DNA of 25,476 bases. Source: Patescibacteria group bacterium. GTDB taxonomy: Bacteria; Patescibacteriota; Saccharimonadia; CAILAD01; GCA-016700035. A model generated the notes under the pieces. It did not search any database. It was not told the origin of the DNA and was given only the letters and a program-made list of their open reading frames with translations. Below are positions 7,630 through 13,822 of the stretch, piece by piece. The first letter of the stretch is position 1, and every line of letters starts with the position of its first letter. The stretch is from contig JAUPVH010000035.1 in assembly GCA_030917125.1 (NCBI GenBank), positions 1 through 25,476 on the forward strand, written 5' to 3'. The translations under genes and the position numbers were made by a program.

Positions 7630-8250
7630 ATGAATTTTTTAGAGATAATTAATCTGATCTTTATCTACGTGGTGGCGATTACAATCCATGAATATAGCCA
7701 CGCGGCGGTAGCTCATAAGTTAGGCGATCCGACAGCCAAGCAAGAAGGTCGGCTGACCCTGAATCCGGCAGCCCATATTGATCCATTAACCACCTTGGCA
7801 TTGCCAGTTCTACTGATTCTAGCTGGAAGCCCGGTGATTTTTGGTGCGGCTCGACCGGTTCCATTTACACCCTATCTGGTGCGAGGCGGCAAGAAGGGGG
7901 CTGCCTTGATTGCTTTAGCTGGTCCGGCCAGCAACTTAGTGTTGGCGAGTCTGGTTGCAATCATAATCCGTATCTCACCTGAACTCGCTACGGCCGGAAG
8001 TGGGTTACTTATTTCGTTGATGACAATCAATATTGCCTTGGCGCTCTTTAACCTCTTACCGATTCCGCCGCTGGATGGCTCGCGAGTGCTGTACGCCTTT
8101 GTTCCCGCTAGTATGCAGGATGCGATGGAGCGGTTTGAGCGTACAGGGCCGATAGTAATCTTGGTAATTTTCCTGGTTGGGTATCCGTTTATTGCGCCTT
8201 ATCTCGGTGCAGCAACCCGAGCGGTAACACGCTTCCTACTCGGGGTATAG
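7630..8250 (+). CDS. Site-2-protease-like M50 zinc metallopeptidase
   Basis: Membrane protein of 206 residues that cleaves within or near the bilayer. The zinc motif HEYSH is H20-E21-xx-H24 inside the first hydrophobic segment. The third ligand is D149 in the conserved LLPIPPLDGSRVL. ALAGPASNLVLASL is also typical of the M50B group. About four to five hydrophobic segments are visible and there is no PDZ domain. Such short M50 proteins are common in reduced genomes; the substrate is unknown and could be a membrane-bound regulator or signal-peptide remnant. The start is ATG 7630, as the -10 box excludes TTG 7588. Confidence 0.9.
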   Translation: MNFLEIINLIFIYVVAITIHEYSHAAVAHKLGDPTAKQEGRLTLNPAAHIDPLTTLALPVLLILAGSPVIFGAARPVPFTPYLVRGGKKGAALIALAGPASNLVLASLVAIIIRISPELATAGSGLLISLMTINIALALFNLLPIPPLDGSRVLYAFVPASMQDAMERFERTGPIVILVIFLVGYPFIAPYLGAATRAVTRFLLGV

Positions 8251-8253
8251 GGC

Positions 8254-8262
8254 TGGTATACT
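8254..8262 (+). promoter_or_regulatory. Extended -10 promoter of the candidate 6S-like RNA
   Basis: TGGTATACT lies just after the M50 gene stop (8250), pointing away from it. No start codon lies within reach, and the next ORF is on the opposite strand. It therefore probably drives a non-coding RNA starting near 8269. Confidence 0.6.
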
Positions 8263-8268
8263 AGGATT

Positions 8269-8440
8269 AACCCTCGGGCGTTCGATACAAGCTTATATCT
8301 TTTCTGCTTAAAGAAGAAAACGGGAGACCTAGATTGCGCCTGAAGAGCACATTCGTGTGATTTTCAGGTGGCTGCGGACACCCACCTGGATTTTGTGCCA
8401 GGGAAGATATCTCGCTTACCGGCGCCATGGGGGATTTTAT
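8269..8440 (+). ncRNA. Candidate structured ncRNA, 6S RNA-like
   Basis: About 170 nt between the M50 gene and the convergent PaaX-like gene. By hand it folds as a long rod. A closing stem (8271-8280 with 8423-8433, 10 bp, one bulged A) is followed by an internal bubble (8281-8294 against 8411-8422), then an uninterrupted 12-bp helix (8295-8306 with 8399-8410, including two G-U pairs). The apical part holds a hairpin, 8338-8345 with 8364-8371, capped by CACA-UUCG-UGUG. The closing stem is followed by a T-rich run that could terminate transcription. Length, central bubble and end-to-end pairing match the 6S RNA architecture, in which RNA mimics an open promoter to hold RNA polymerase. I recognise no sequence-level 6S signature, so the name is an inference; another structured RNA is possible. 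Confidence 0.5.
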
Positions 8441-8998
8441 TTATAGCTTAAAACGACGTTTCCAGACTGCTGGCTGAGAGATTGAATCGGCTCGCAGTAT
8501 GTCTACGTAATTCTCGATAGTAAGATGGGTGGCGATTTTCTTGATTTGCACACTGATGTCGTAGGGGTAGATCCAGAGGGCTGAGCTAAAACGCAGGAAG
8601 CCGAGTCGCTTGAGTTCAATTAGGAATTGATTGCGGGCGATTTTATGTGTTTCTGGTATCTGATAGGTCACAAACAGCCATCGTTTATTCCAAGAGCTTG
8701 GTGTATGGAGTGGGGTGTTGGTGGATTTGCGAACTTCGCCACGCTTCAAGAGGGCAAGACCACGTGAGGTAATCTTATACAGCTTCTCGGTATCGATCCG
8801 ACCTTGAGTAAGTGCACCTTGCCGGGTAAGGATTGCCAGTGTGTCTTTTATGCGGGCTCGCGGTGCGCGTGCTGTATTCCAGCTAAATAGCTCCAAAAGT
8901 GCTTTGTCTTCTAGGAGTGACGCTTCGGTGGCGACACCTTTTTGCGCAACTTTTTTGAGCAGTTCTTGGGATTTGGATATTTTCTTCATATTTGTCAT
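8441..8998 (-). CDS. PaaX-like transcriptional repressor with a Cas2-like C-terminal domain
   Basis: A 185-residue protein. The N-terminal 90 residues look like a winged helix (RARIKDTLAILTRQGALTQ, then LYKITSRGLALL). The C-terminal half has WNKRWLFVTYQIPETHKIARN and LKRLGFLRFSSALWIYPYD. This is the ferredoxin-like module shared by PaaX-family repressors and Cas2. In reduced genomes such genes are often labelled Cas2, but no CRISPR repeats or other cas genes occur here, so a regulator is the better call. A second in-frame ATG lies three codons downstream. The gene has a sigma70 promoter whose start region carries a palindrome, which suggests self-repression. The ligand is unknown. Confidence 0.78.
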   Translation of the reverse strand: MTNMKKISKSQELLKKVAQKGVATEASLLEDKALLELFSWNTARAPRARIKDTLAILTRQGALTQGRIDTEKLYKITSRGLALLKRGEVRKSTNTPLHTPSSWNKRWLFVTYQIPETHKIARNQFLIELKRLGFLRFSSALWIYPYDISVQIKKIATHLTIENYVDILRADSISQPAVWKRRFKL

Positions 8999-9010
8999 GC
9001 TTGAGCATGA
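8995..9010. promoter_or_regulatory. Palindromic operator candidate over the PaaX-like start
   Basis: TCATGCT-TG-AGCATGA is a perfect 7-bp inverted repeat with a 2-nt centre. It overlaps the ATG at 8998 and the expected transcription start near 9004. Binding of the dimeric PaaX-like product would block its own promoter. Confidence 0.5.
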
Positions 9011-9039
9011 TTATTATGTATCTACTATAGAGAAGTCAA
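9011..9039 (-). promoter_or_regulatory. Sigma70 promoter of the PaaX-like gene
   Basis: TTGACT (9034-9039) and TAATAA (9011-9016) on the minus strand are 17 nt apart. An overlapping CATAAT at 9013-9018 is an alternative -10. It is divergent from, and nearly back to back with, the tRNA-Pro promoter at 9047-9055. Confidence 0.65.
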
Positions 9040-9046
9040 CCAGTTT

Positions 9047-9055
9047 TGCTACAAT
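9047..9055 (+). promoter_or_regulatory. Extended -10 promoter of tRNA-Pro
   Basis: TGCTACAAT ends 9 nt before the mature tRNA 5' end at 9065, leaving at most a few nucleotides of 5' leader for RNase P to remove. Confidence 0.6.
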
Positions 9056-9064
9056 TAAGTAGAC

Positions 9065-9140
9065 CGGGGTGTGGCGCAGTTGGTAGCGCGTACGGCTGGG
9101 GGCCGTGAGGTCGCAGGTTCAAGTCCTGTCACCCCGACCA
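9065..9140 (+). tRNA. tRNA-Pro (anticodon GGG)
   Basis: A full cloverleaf of 76 nt. The acceptor CGGGGTG (9065-9071) pairs with CACCCCG (9130-9136), and the D arm is GCGC/GCGC. The anticodon stem TACGG/CCGTG has loop CTGGGGG with anticodon GGG at 9098-9100, and the T-loop TTCAAGT is regular. The discriminator is A and the CCA end is encoded. It reads CCC and CCU proline codons. Confidence 0.95.
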
Positions 9141-9149
9141 GGTTTTATT

Positions 9150-9158
9150 TGCTACAAT
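9150..9158 (+). promoter_or_regulatory. Extended -10 promoter of the HIT gene
   Basis: TGCTACAAT, identical to the tRNA-Pro box, lies 10 nt after the tRNA 3' end and ends 12 nt before ATG 9171. The leader would be only about 5-6 nt, too short for a normal Shine-Dalgarno sequence. Confidence 0.55.
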
Positions 9159-9170
9159 AGATGAAGAGTT

Positions 9171-9584
9171 ATGACAGAAACTTCAGTTTTTACAAAAATT
9201 CGGCTTAGGGAAATCCCTGGAGAGATCATCTATCAGGATGAGCTTATTTTTGTACCCATGACGATTGCTCCACATAATCCGGGGCACTGTCTGGTTGTAC
9301 CAATAGAAGAAATTGGTAATTTTGAAGAAGTCCCAGAGAAGCTGTACCTGCACATCATGAAAGTCGCACAGCACATTGCTCGCGTGCAGAGACGGCTGTA
9401 TGACTGCCCAAAAGTCGCCTTAGCGGCGGTCGGTATGTCGGTTGATCACACGCATATTCACGTTTTTCCACTCTATGCTGAAAAAGATATGGACCCTGAT
9501 TCAGCCAAGCAACCACCCGCCGAGGAAATTGCACTGGAAGCCGACAGACTGCGCACTGCCCTTAAGGAAAACCCACCCGCATGA
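9171..9584 (+). CDS. HIT family nucleotide hydrolase or transferase
   Basis: Cytoplasmic protein of 137 residues in the histidine-triad superfamily, which hydrolyses nucleoside phosphoramidates or dinucleoside polyphosphates. The catalytic triad is H93-T-H95-I-H97 (HTHIHVFP). The upstream IIYQDELIFVPMTIAPHNPGH cut at PHNPGHCLVVP fits the conserved fold, with NPGH the usual turn. It lacks the C-terminal extension of GalT-like relatives. ATG 9171 lies just behind an extended -10 box. The stop codon overlaps the start of uppP by 4 nt, so the two are coupled. The exact substrate cannot be inferred. Confidence 0.88.
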   Translation: MTETSVFTKIRLREIPGEIIYQDELIFVPMTIAPHNPGHCLVVPIEEIGNFEEVPEKLYLHIMKVAQHIARVQRRLYDCPKVALAAVGMSVDHTHIHVFPLYAEKDMDPDSAKQPPAEEIALEADRLRTALKENPPA

Positions 9585-10360
9585 TTTGGGCGATACTTCT
9601 TGGTACGATTCAGGCAATTACTGAATTTCTCCCAATCTCATCAAGCGCGCATTTACTGATTTCGCCATGGTTATTTGGTTTTCCTCGAATGGGGCTCGCA
9701 TTTGATGCCGCCCTCCATATCGGTACTTCACTTGCCCTCCTCCTGTTCTTCTGGCGAGATTTTTGGCAGATGATACAAAAGCGCGATAAATTTTTATGGC
9801 TCATTCTGATTGCATCGATTCCTGGCGCCGCAATTGGGTTCTTTGGCGATAAGCTGATTGAGCAGTATCTGCATGAGGGGAGTGCAGCGATTTTGATCGC
9901 AGCTGTGGGTATGATCTTAATGACTGGTGTAATCTGGTACATCGACGCGACAGCTAAATTGCAAAAAGATTTATCAAAAATGACTCGTAAAGAAGCTTTC
10001 TTGGTAGGGCTGGCCCAAGCTTTGGCACTTATTCCCGGGATGTCGCGTTCGGGTGCAACGATTGCGGCTGGTTTAGCGGCTGGCTACACGCGTGAAGCAG
10101 CAGCTCGCTTTAGCTTTCTCATCGGTACGCCGATTGCACTCGGTGCGGGACTCTACAAGGCTACAGACATCGTACAGGCTCAGCCGAGCAATACCGAGCT
10201 TATGCAACTGATAGTCGGTGTTGTGACGGCGGCTGTGCTGGGCTTTGTGGTGATTCGTTGGCTTTTGGGTTACGTACAGAAGCATAGCTTGCGCGTTTTC
10301 CTGATATACCGACTGGTTTTCGCTTCAATCGTTATTATTGTTTGGTTCGTGCGGCAATGA
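9581..10360 (+). CDS. uppP: Undecaprenyl-diphosphatase UppP (BacA)
   Basis: Integral membrane enzyme of 259 residues that dephosphorylates undecaprenyl diphosphate, recycling the lipid carrier for peptidoglycan and surface glycans and conferring bacitracin resistance. The first conserved motif EFLPISSSAHL includes E15. The second, PGMSRSGAT, is at residues 152-160 with the essential arginine R156. About seven to eight hydrophobic segments span the protein. Length matches the family (260-275). It overlaps the HIT gene at the start and the RNase HI gene at the end (ATGA). It supplies carrier lipid to the sugar transferase encoded at 11251. Confidence 0.96.
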   Translation: MIWAILLGTIQAITEFLPISSSAHLLISPWLFGFPRMGLAFDAALHIGTSLALLLFFWRDFWQMIQKRDKFLWLILIASIPGAAIGFFGDKLIEQYLHEGSAAILIAAVGMILMTGVIWYIDATAKLQKDLSKMTRKEAFLVGLAQALALIPGMSRSGATIAAGLAAGYTREAAARFSFLIGTPIALGAGLYKATDIVQAQPSNTELMQLIVGVVTAAVLGFVVIRWLLGYVQKHSLRVFLIYRLVFASIVIIVWFVRQ

Positions 10361-10758
10361 GTGGGCGAATACGCATTCACGGTGACGGCGGTTCACGTGG
10401 TAACCCAGGGCCAGCTGCCGGGGCTGCAGTCCTTCTTGATGCCGACGGCAAGGTCATCGAAAAGCGCGCCGAATATATGGGTGTTGCTACAAATAATCAG
10501 GCAGAGTATTTAGCTGTAGAACTAGGGCTTCAGGCCATGCACGATCTCAAACTTAATGCCGCTGATTTTTATCTAGATAGTCAGTTGGTGGTACGTCAGT
10601 TAAATGGGCAGTACAAAGTGAAGCATCCAGAGATGCGGGCAGCTTACGAGCGCATTCAGAAGCTCAAAGAGGGGTTTGATGTAACCTTTACACACGTTAT
10701 GCGAGCCGACAATACGATTGCCGATGACGCCGTCAACGAATGCCTCGATGCACAGTAG
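10357..10758 (+). CDS. RNase HI family protein
   Basis: A 133-residue nuclease that cuts the RNA strand of RNA-DNA hybrids. The first catalytic Asp is in IHGDGGSRGNPGP, the Glu in NNQAEYLAVE, the second Asp in FYLDSQLVVRQLNG, and the fourth acidic site in RADNTIADDAVN. All DEDD positions are present. YKVKHPEM is typical of the short RNase HI subgroup that lacks an N-terminal hybrid-binding domain. The start was chosen as ATG 10357, overlapping the uppP stop as ATGA; a TTG at 10342 would add five unconserved residues. It lies just upstream of rnpB, but that gene has its own promoter. Confidence 0.9.
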   Translation: MSGRIRIHGDGGSRGNPGPAAGAAVLLDADGKVIEKRAEYMGVATNNQAEYLAVELGLQAMHDLKLNAADFYLDSQLVVRQLNGQYKVKHPEMRAAYERIQKLKEGFDVTFTHVMRADNTIADDAVNECLDAQ

Positions 10759-10786
10759 TAAATATACTGGACTTTTTACGATAATC

Positions 10787-10795
10787 TGGTAAAAT
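10787..10795 (+). promoter_or_regulatory. Extended -10 promoter of rnpB
   Basis: TGGTAAAAT ends 6 nt before the expected 5' end of RNase P RNA at about 10802, where the P1 helix begins. Confidence 0.6.
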
Positions 10796-10801
10796 AACCT
10801 G

Positions 10802-11186
10802 TGCAAGTAAGCAGGCAATCGCTCCATTTTTTGGAGAGGAAAGTCCGAACAGCTCGAGCACGAGGTGGTTGCTAACGGCAACCCGGGGCAACCCGAGGGA
10901 AAGTGCCACAGAAACGATACCGCCAGGTGCAAGCACCTGGTAAGGGTGAAAAGAGGGCGGTAAGAGCGCCCAGCCTCGACTGGTGACAGTCGAGGGAGGT
11001 AAACCCCACCTGCTGCAAGGCTTATGGATCCCGATTTATCAAGGCGTGCTCGCCTTTCTCATTTTGAGAGGGATATGTCGCATGATTGCGGGAGAACCGC
11101 AACACTGTGTTCCGCAGAGATAGATGATTGCCGCTTTCCTGGAAAGGCTAGGGAAGAACAGAATTCGGCTTATCGCTTGCTTGCCC
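10802..11186 (+). ncRNA. rnpB: RNase P RNA (class A)
   Basis: Catalytic RNA of RNase P, about 385 nt, which trims the 5' ends of tRNA and tmRNA precursors. P1 is closed by GCAAGTAAGC (10803-10812) and GCTTGCTTGC (11175-11184) with one G-U pair. The universal blocks are present: GAGGAAAGTCCGAAC at about 10835, ACAGAAACGATACC near 10910, GGGTGAAA then GGTAAGAGCGCCC, GGTAAACCCCACC (the L15 loop that pairs with tRNA CCA), and ACAGAATTCGGCTTAT closing P4. Encoded tRNA CCA ends in this window fit the intact L15. Apparent ORFs across it are spurious. Confidence 0.96.
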
Positions 11187-11220
11187 GCAAAAGCCCATCT
11201 GCTCAGAGGTTGGTTTTTGC
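11187..11220 (+). terminator. Weak hairpin after rnpB
   Basis: GCAAAAGCC (11187-11195) can pair with GGTTTTTGC (11212-11220) using one G-U pair. No T-tract follows the stem, so it is a doubtful terminator; it may instead be a processing signal. Confidence 0.25.
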
Positions 11221-11234
11221 AGAGACTGCTAACC

Positions 11235-11243
11235 TGGTACAAT
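11235..11243 (+). promoter_or_regulatory. Extended -10 promoter 7 nt before the sugar transferase
   Basis: TGGTACAAT ends 7 nt before ATG 11251, again predicting transcription from the start codon itself. No Shine-Dalgarno sequence is present. Confidence 0.65.
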
Positions 11244-11250
11244 AGAGAAA

Positions 11251-12663
11251 ATGCGCAAACGTAGCGAGCTATTTTTTAATCTTTTATTGGTCCCGCTTGA
11301 TGCATTAGCGGTGTTAACAAGCTTTGTTTTGGCCTTTATTATTCGGGTTGAATATTCGTTGAAGCCAACGGTTTACCAAGTACCGGGTTGGGAATATCTG
11401 TATGCGCTCGTCGCACTGTTGCCTTTTACGGTGCTCTTCTTCGCGCTGGTTGGACTGTATCGTTATGATTCGATGCGCAGTCGGTGGAGAGAGTATTTTC
11501 AGGTAGTTATTGCAGTATCTGCAAGTACGATGTTTTTAATTATTGTTGACTTTTTCTCAACAAAACCACTTTTCCCCTCGAAGGCTGTAGTATTTTATGG
11601 TTTCGCGCTTGCTATTATATTGGTTGTTTTAGAGCGTTTTGTAGTCAACCTTTTTCAGCGCTGGTTGTTTCGTTTTGGGGTCGGTGTCCGTCAGGTAGTC
11701 ATTGTGGGGGTTGGCCAGGTGGCTGATGATGTGACGTATGCGTTGCAGCGTAACCCTGGTTTTCGTCTTGTTCGAGTCTTGGAGCGTAAGAAAGAGACAG
11801 TTGCGCAGCTCGAGCGATTAGTAAAAAAACACCATATCGACGAGCTGTTTATTGCTGATAAAACTCCTGCAGAGGCTGATCAGCTTGAGTACATAAGATT
11901 TGCCCACAAAAACCACATTGCCTACAAATTTATTCCGAGCCTGGCGGGTATTTATCAGACGCGTAGCCAGCCGTCATTGTATGCCGATTATCCGGTACTG
12001 GAAATTGTGCGTACTCCGTTGGATGGTTGGTGGAGAATCTATAAGACGGTGTTCGATTATTTAGGTGCGTTTCTTGGGCTCGTGTTATTAAGCCCGATTT
12101 TTCTTATTGTTGCCATTGTTATTAAGCTGACAGATGGCGGCAAGGTGTTTTACCGTCACGCCCGCATTGGTCGACATGGGAAGGTTATTCGAGTTTGGAA
12201 GTTTCGTTCGATGTACGCCAAGTTTTCGACTGGTGGTGCCTTCAGCGGAAAATCTGATGTTGAGATATTGCGCGAAATTGGTGGTGAAAAAATGGTTGAA
12301 GAGTTTAAGCGCGATCAGAAGCTCAAAAAAGATCCACGCGTTACACCGATTGGGCGTTTCTTGCGAGCCACCAGCATTGATGAATTGCCACAGTTATTCA
12401 ACGTAATAAAAGGTGAGTTGAGCCTGATTGGTCCGAGACCGGTAACCGAAGAAGAGTTGAAGCGCTATAAAGAAAAAGCACCGACGTTCTTGCTGATTAA
12501 GCCGGGTATTACCGGGCTATGGCAGGTTTCAGGCCGCAATGATGTGAGTTATGAGGAGCGTGTGAAGCTGGACGTATATTATGTTGAGAACTGGAAAGCG
12601 TCGATGGATTTTCGCATTCTCCTCCGCACTATCGGTGTGATTTTTAAGCGTAAAGGGTATTAG
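11251..12663 (+). CDS. Polyprenyl-phosphate hexose-1-phosphate transferase (WcaJ/WbaP-like)
   Basis: Starts a surface glycan by moving a sugar-1-phosphate from a nucleotide sugar onto undecaprenyl phosphate at the inner membrane. Residues 8-132 hold four hydrophobic segments. A Rossmann-like domain starts at VVIVGVGQVADD (149-160), a fifth membrane segment is at about 266-292, and the catalytic bacterial-sugar-transferase domain runs to the end. Its hallmarks are KFRSM, the DPRVTPIGRFLRATSIDELPQL stretch (DE dyad at 377-378), SLIGPRP and KPGITGLWQVSGR. The 470 residues are typical. A glycosyltransferase and a DUF4012 gene follow with 4-nt spacing and 26-nt overlap, forming a glycan operon. 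The sugar specificity is not readable. Confidence 0.95.
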   Translation: MRKRSELFFNLLLVPLDALAVLTSFVLAFIIRVEYSLKPTVYQVPGWEYLYALVALLPFTVLFFALVGLYRYDSMRSRWREYFQVVIAVSASTMFLIIVDFFSTKPLFPSKAVVFYGFALAIILVVLERFVVNLFQRWLFRFGVGVRQVVIVGVGQVADDVTYALQRNPGFRLVRVLERKKETVAQLERLVKKHHIDELFIADKTPAEADQLEYIRFAHKNHIAYKFIPSLAGIYQTRSQPSLYADYPVLEIVRTPLDGWWRIYKTVFDYLGAFLGLVLLSPIFLIVAIVIKLTDGGKVFYRHARIGRHGKVIRVWKFRSMYAKFSTGGAFSGKSDVEILREIGGEKMVEEFKRDQKLKKDPRVTPIGRFLRATSIDELPQLFNVIKGELSLIGPRPVTEEELKRYKEKAPTFLLIKPGITGLWQVSGRNDVSYEERVKLDVYYVENWKASMDFRILLRTIGVIFKRKGY

Positions 12664-12667
12664 GCGC

Positions 12668-13822
12668 GTGGCTGCAGCTCAGACTTCACAGCTTCGAGTA
12701 GCGGTAGTGCACGATTGGCTGACAAATCTTGCAGGCGCTGAAAAGGTTGTGATTGAGGTGCTAAAAATTTTTCCGCAGGCGGATATTTATACCAGTGTCT
12801 ACCGACCAGAAGCATTTGGAAAGATTTTTAAGGACCACACAGTACAAACTTCGTTTTTGCAGAAAGTACCATTCGCCAAAAAGAAACATCAGCTTTTCCC
12901 GGTTTTGCGACGTTATGCTTTTGAGGCTTTTGACTTCTCATCGTACGATATTGTCATAAGTTCTTCTACCGCCGAGGGAAAGGGAATCATCACTCCAGAA
13001 TCTACCTTACACATATCATATATTCATACGCCAACTCGCTATTTTTGGAGTCATTACAATCAATACCTTAAAGATCCCGGTTTTGGCTTGCTAGATCCCC
13101 TGGTGCGATTCCAGCTGAAGCGCACGATAAAGGCGTCACGCCGCTGGGATTATGCCGCCGCGCAACGCCCAGATCTATTGCTTGCAAACTCGGTTACCGT
13201 GCAGAAGCGTATTGAAAAATATTATAAGCGTTCATCGCAAGTAGTATATCCTCCGGTCGACACTGCGCGGTTTAGTGAGGCGCGTAATCGCCCCGCAGAT
13301 GCCCCTGAAGCCTATTTTGTGGTGGCTTCCCGACTTATTCCTTATAAACGCTTTGATATCGCCGTGCAGGCCTGTCAGAAAGCCGGTAAGCGCTTAGTGG
13401 TTGTTGGTGGAGGTAGCGAGTTGAAGAAATTGCAGCAACTAGCTGATGATACGGTGTTATTTAAGGGGCACGCTCCTGACGACGAGCTGGTTGCTTACGT
13501 GCAGCATGCGGATGCTCTCTTGTTTCCCGGGGAAGAAGACTTCGGTATTGCTCCAGTTGAAGCTATGGCTGCTGGAACGCCAGTGTTGGCTTACGCTGCG
13601 GGCGGCGCAACCGAAACGGTAGTTCCAGGGAAAACTGGGGAACTCATTGATGCTCAGTCAGTGGCCGCTTTCGCGCGAGTGCTCACCGCTTTTCGGGCAG
13701 AAGATTATTCACGCACCGAGCTACGTGAACACGCCGAAAATTTTAGCCGGCAAGCTTTCCGCACCACTATGGAGAAGATTATTCGCGAGAGGGTAGATGT
13801 CTCAGGCTCCATTCCTACATAG
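12668..13822 (+). CDS. GT4 family glycosyltransferase
   Basis: Cytoplasmic, membrane-associated GT-B enzyme of 384 residues that probably adds the next sugar to the lipid-linked glycan. The N-terminal acceptor domain opens with VVHDWLTNLAGAEKVV, a form seen in WbaZ-like mannosyltransferases. The donor domain has VVASRLIPYKRFDIAV and then GEEDFGIAPVEAMAAGTPVLAY at about 287-308, the retaining-GT4 E-x7-E signature. It starts at GTG 12668, 4 nt after the sugar-transferase stop, with only a weak AGG upstream, consistent with coupled translation. Its 3' end overlaps the DUF4012 gene by 26 nt. The sugar and acceptor are unknown. Confidence 0.9.
   Translation: MAAAQTSQLRVAVVHDWLTNLAGAEKVVIEVLKIFPQADIYTSVYRPEAFGKIFKDHTVQTSFLQKVPFAKKKHQLFPVLRRYAFEAFDFSSYDIVISSSTAEGKGIITPESTLHISYIHTPTRYFWSHYNQYLKDPGFGLLDPLVRFQLKRTIKASRRWDYAAAQRPDLLLANSVTVQKRIEKYYKRSSQVVYPPVDTARFSEARNRPADAPEAYFVVASRLIPYKRFDIAVQACQKAGKRLVVVGGGSELKKLQQLADDTVLFKGHAPDDELVAYVQHADALLFPGEEDFGIAPVEAMAAGTPVLAYAAGGATETVVPGKTGELIDAQSVAAFARVLTAFRAEDYSRTELREHAENFSRQAFRTTMEKIIRERVDVSGSIPT

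Noticed and set aside
8269..8440. SRP RNA (4.5S) as identity of the structured RNA
   Set aside because: The conserved domain IV motif with GGAAG and AGCA internal loops is absent, and the length and bubble fit 6S better.
8441..8998. A CRISPR system suggested by the Cas2-like domain
   Set aside because: No repeat-spacer array and no cas1 or effector gene is present. The N-terminal winged helix and the operator-like palindrome fit a PaaX-type regulator.
8841..9062. 73-residue plus-strand ORF over the PaaX-like promoter
   Set aside because: It is antisense to the PaaX-like gene and crosses its promoter and operator; no motif or ribosome binding site.
10600..11245. Several ORFs on both strands across 10600-11245
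   Set aside because: They lie within or run into rnpB, whose conserved RNA blocks and P1 pairing explain the sequence.
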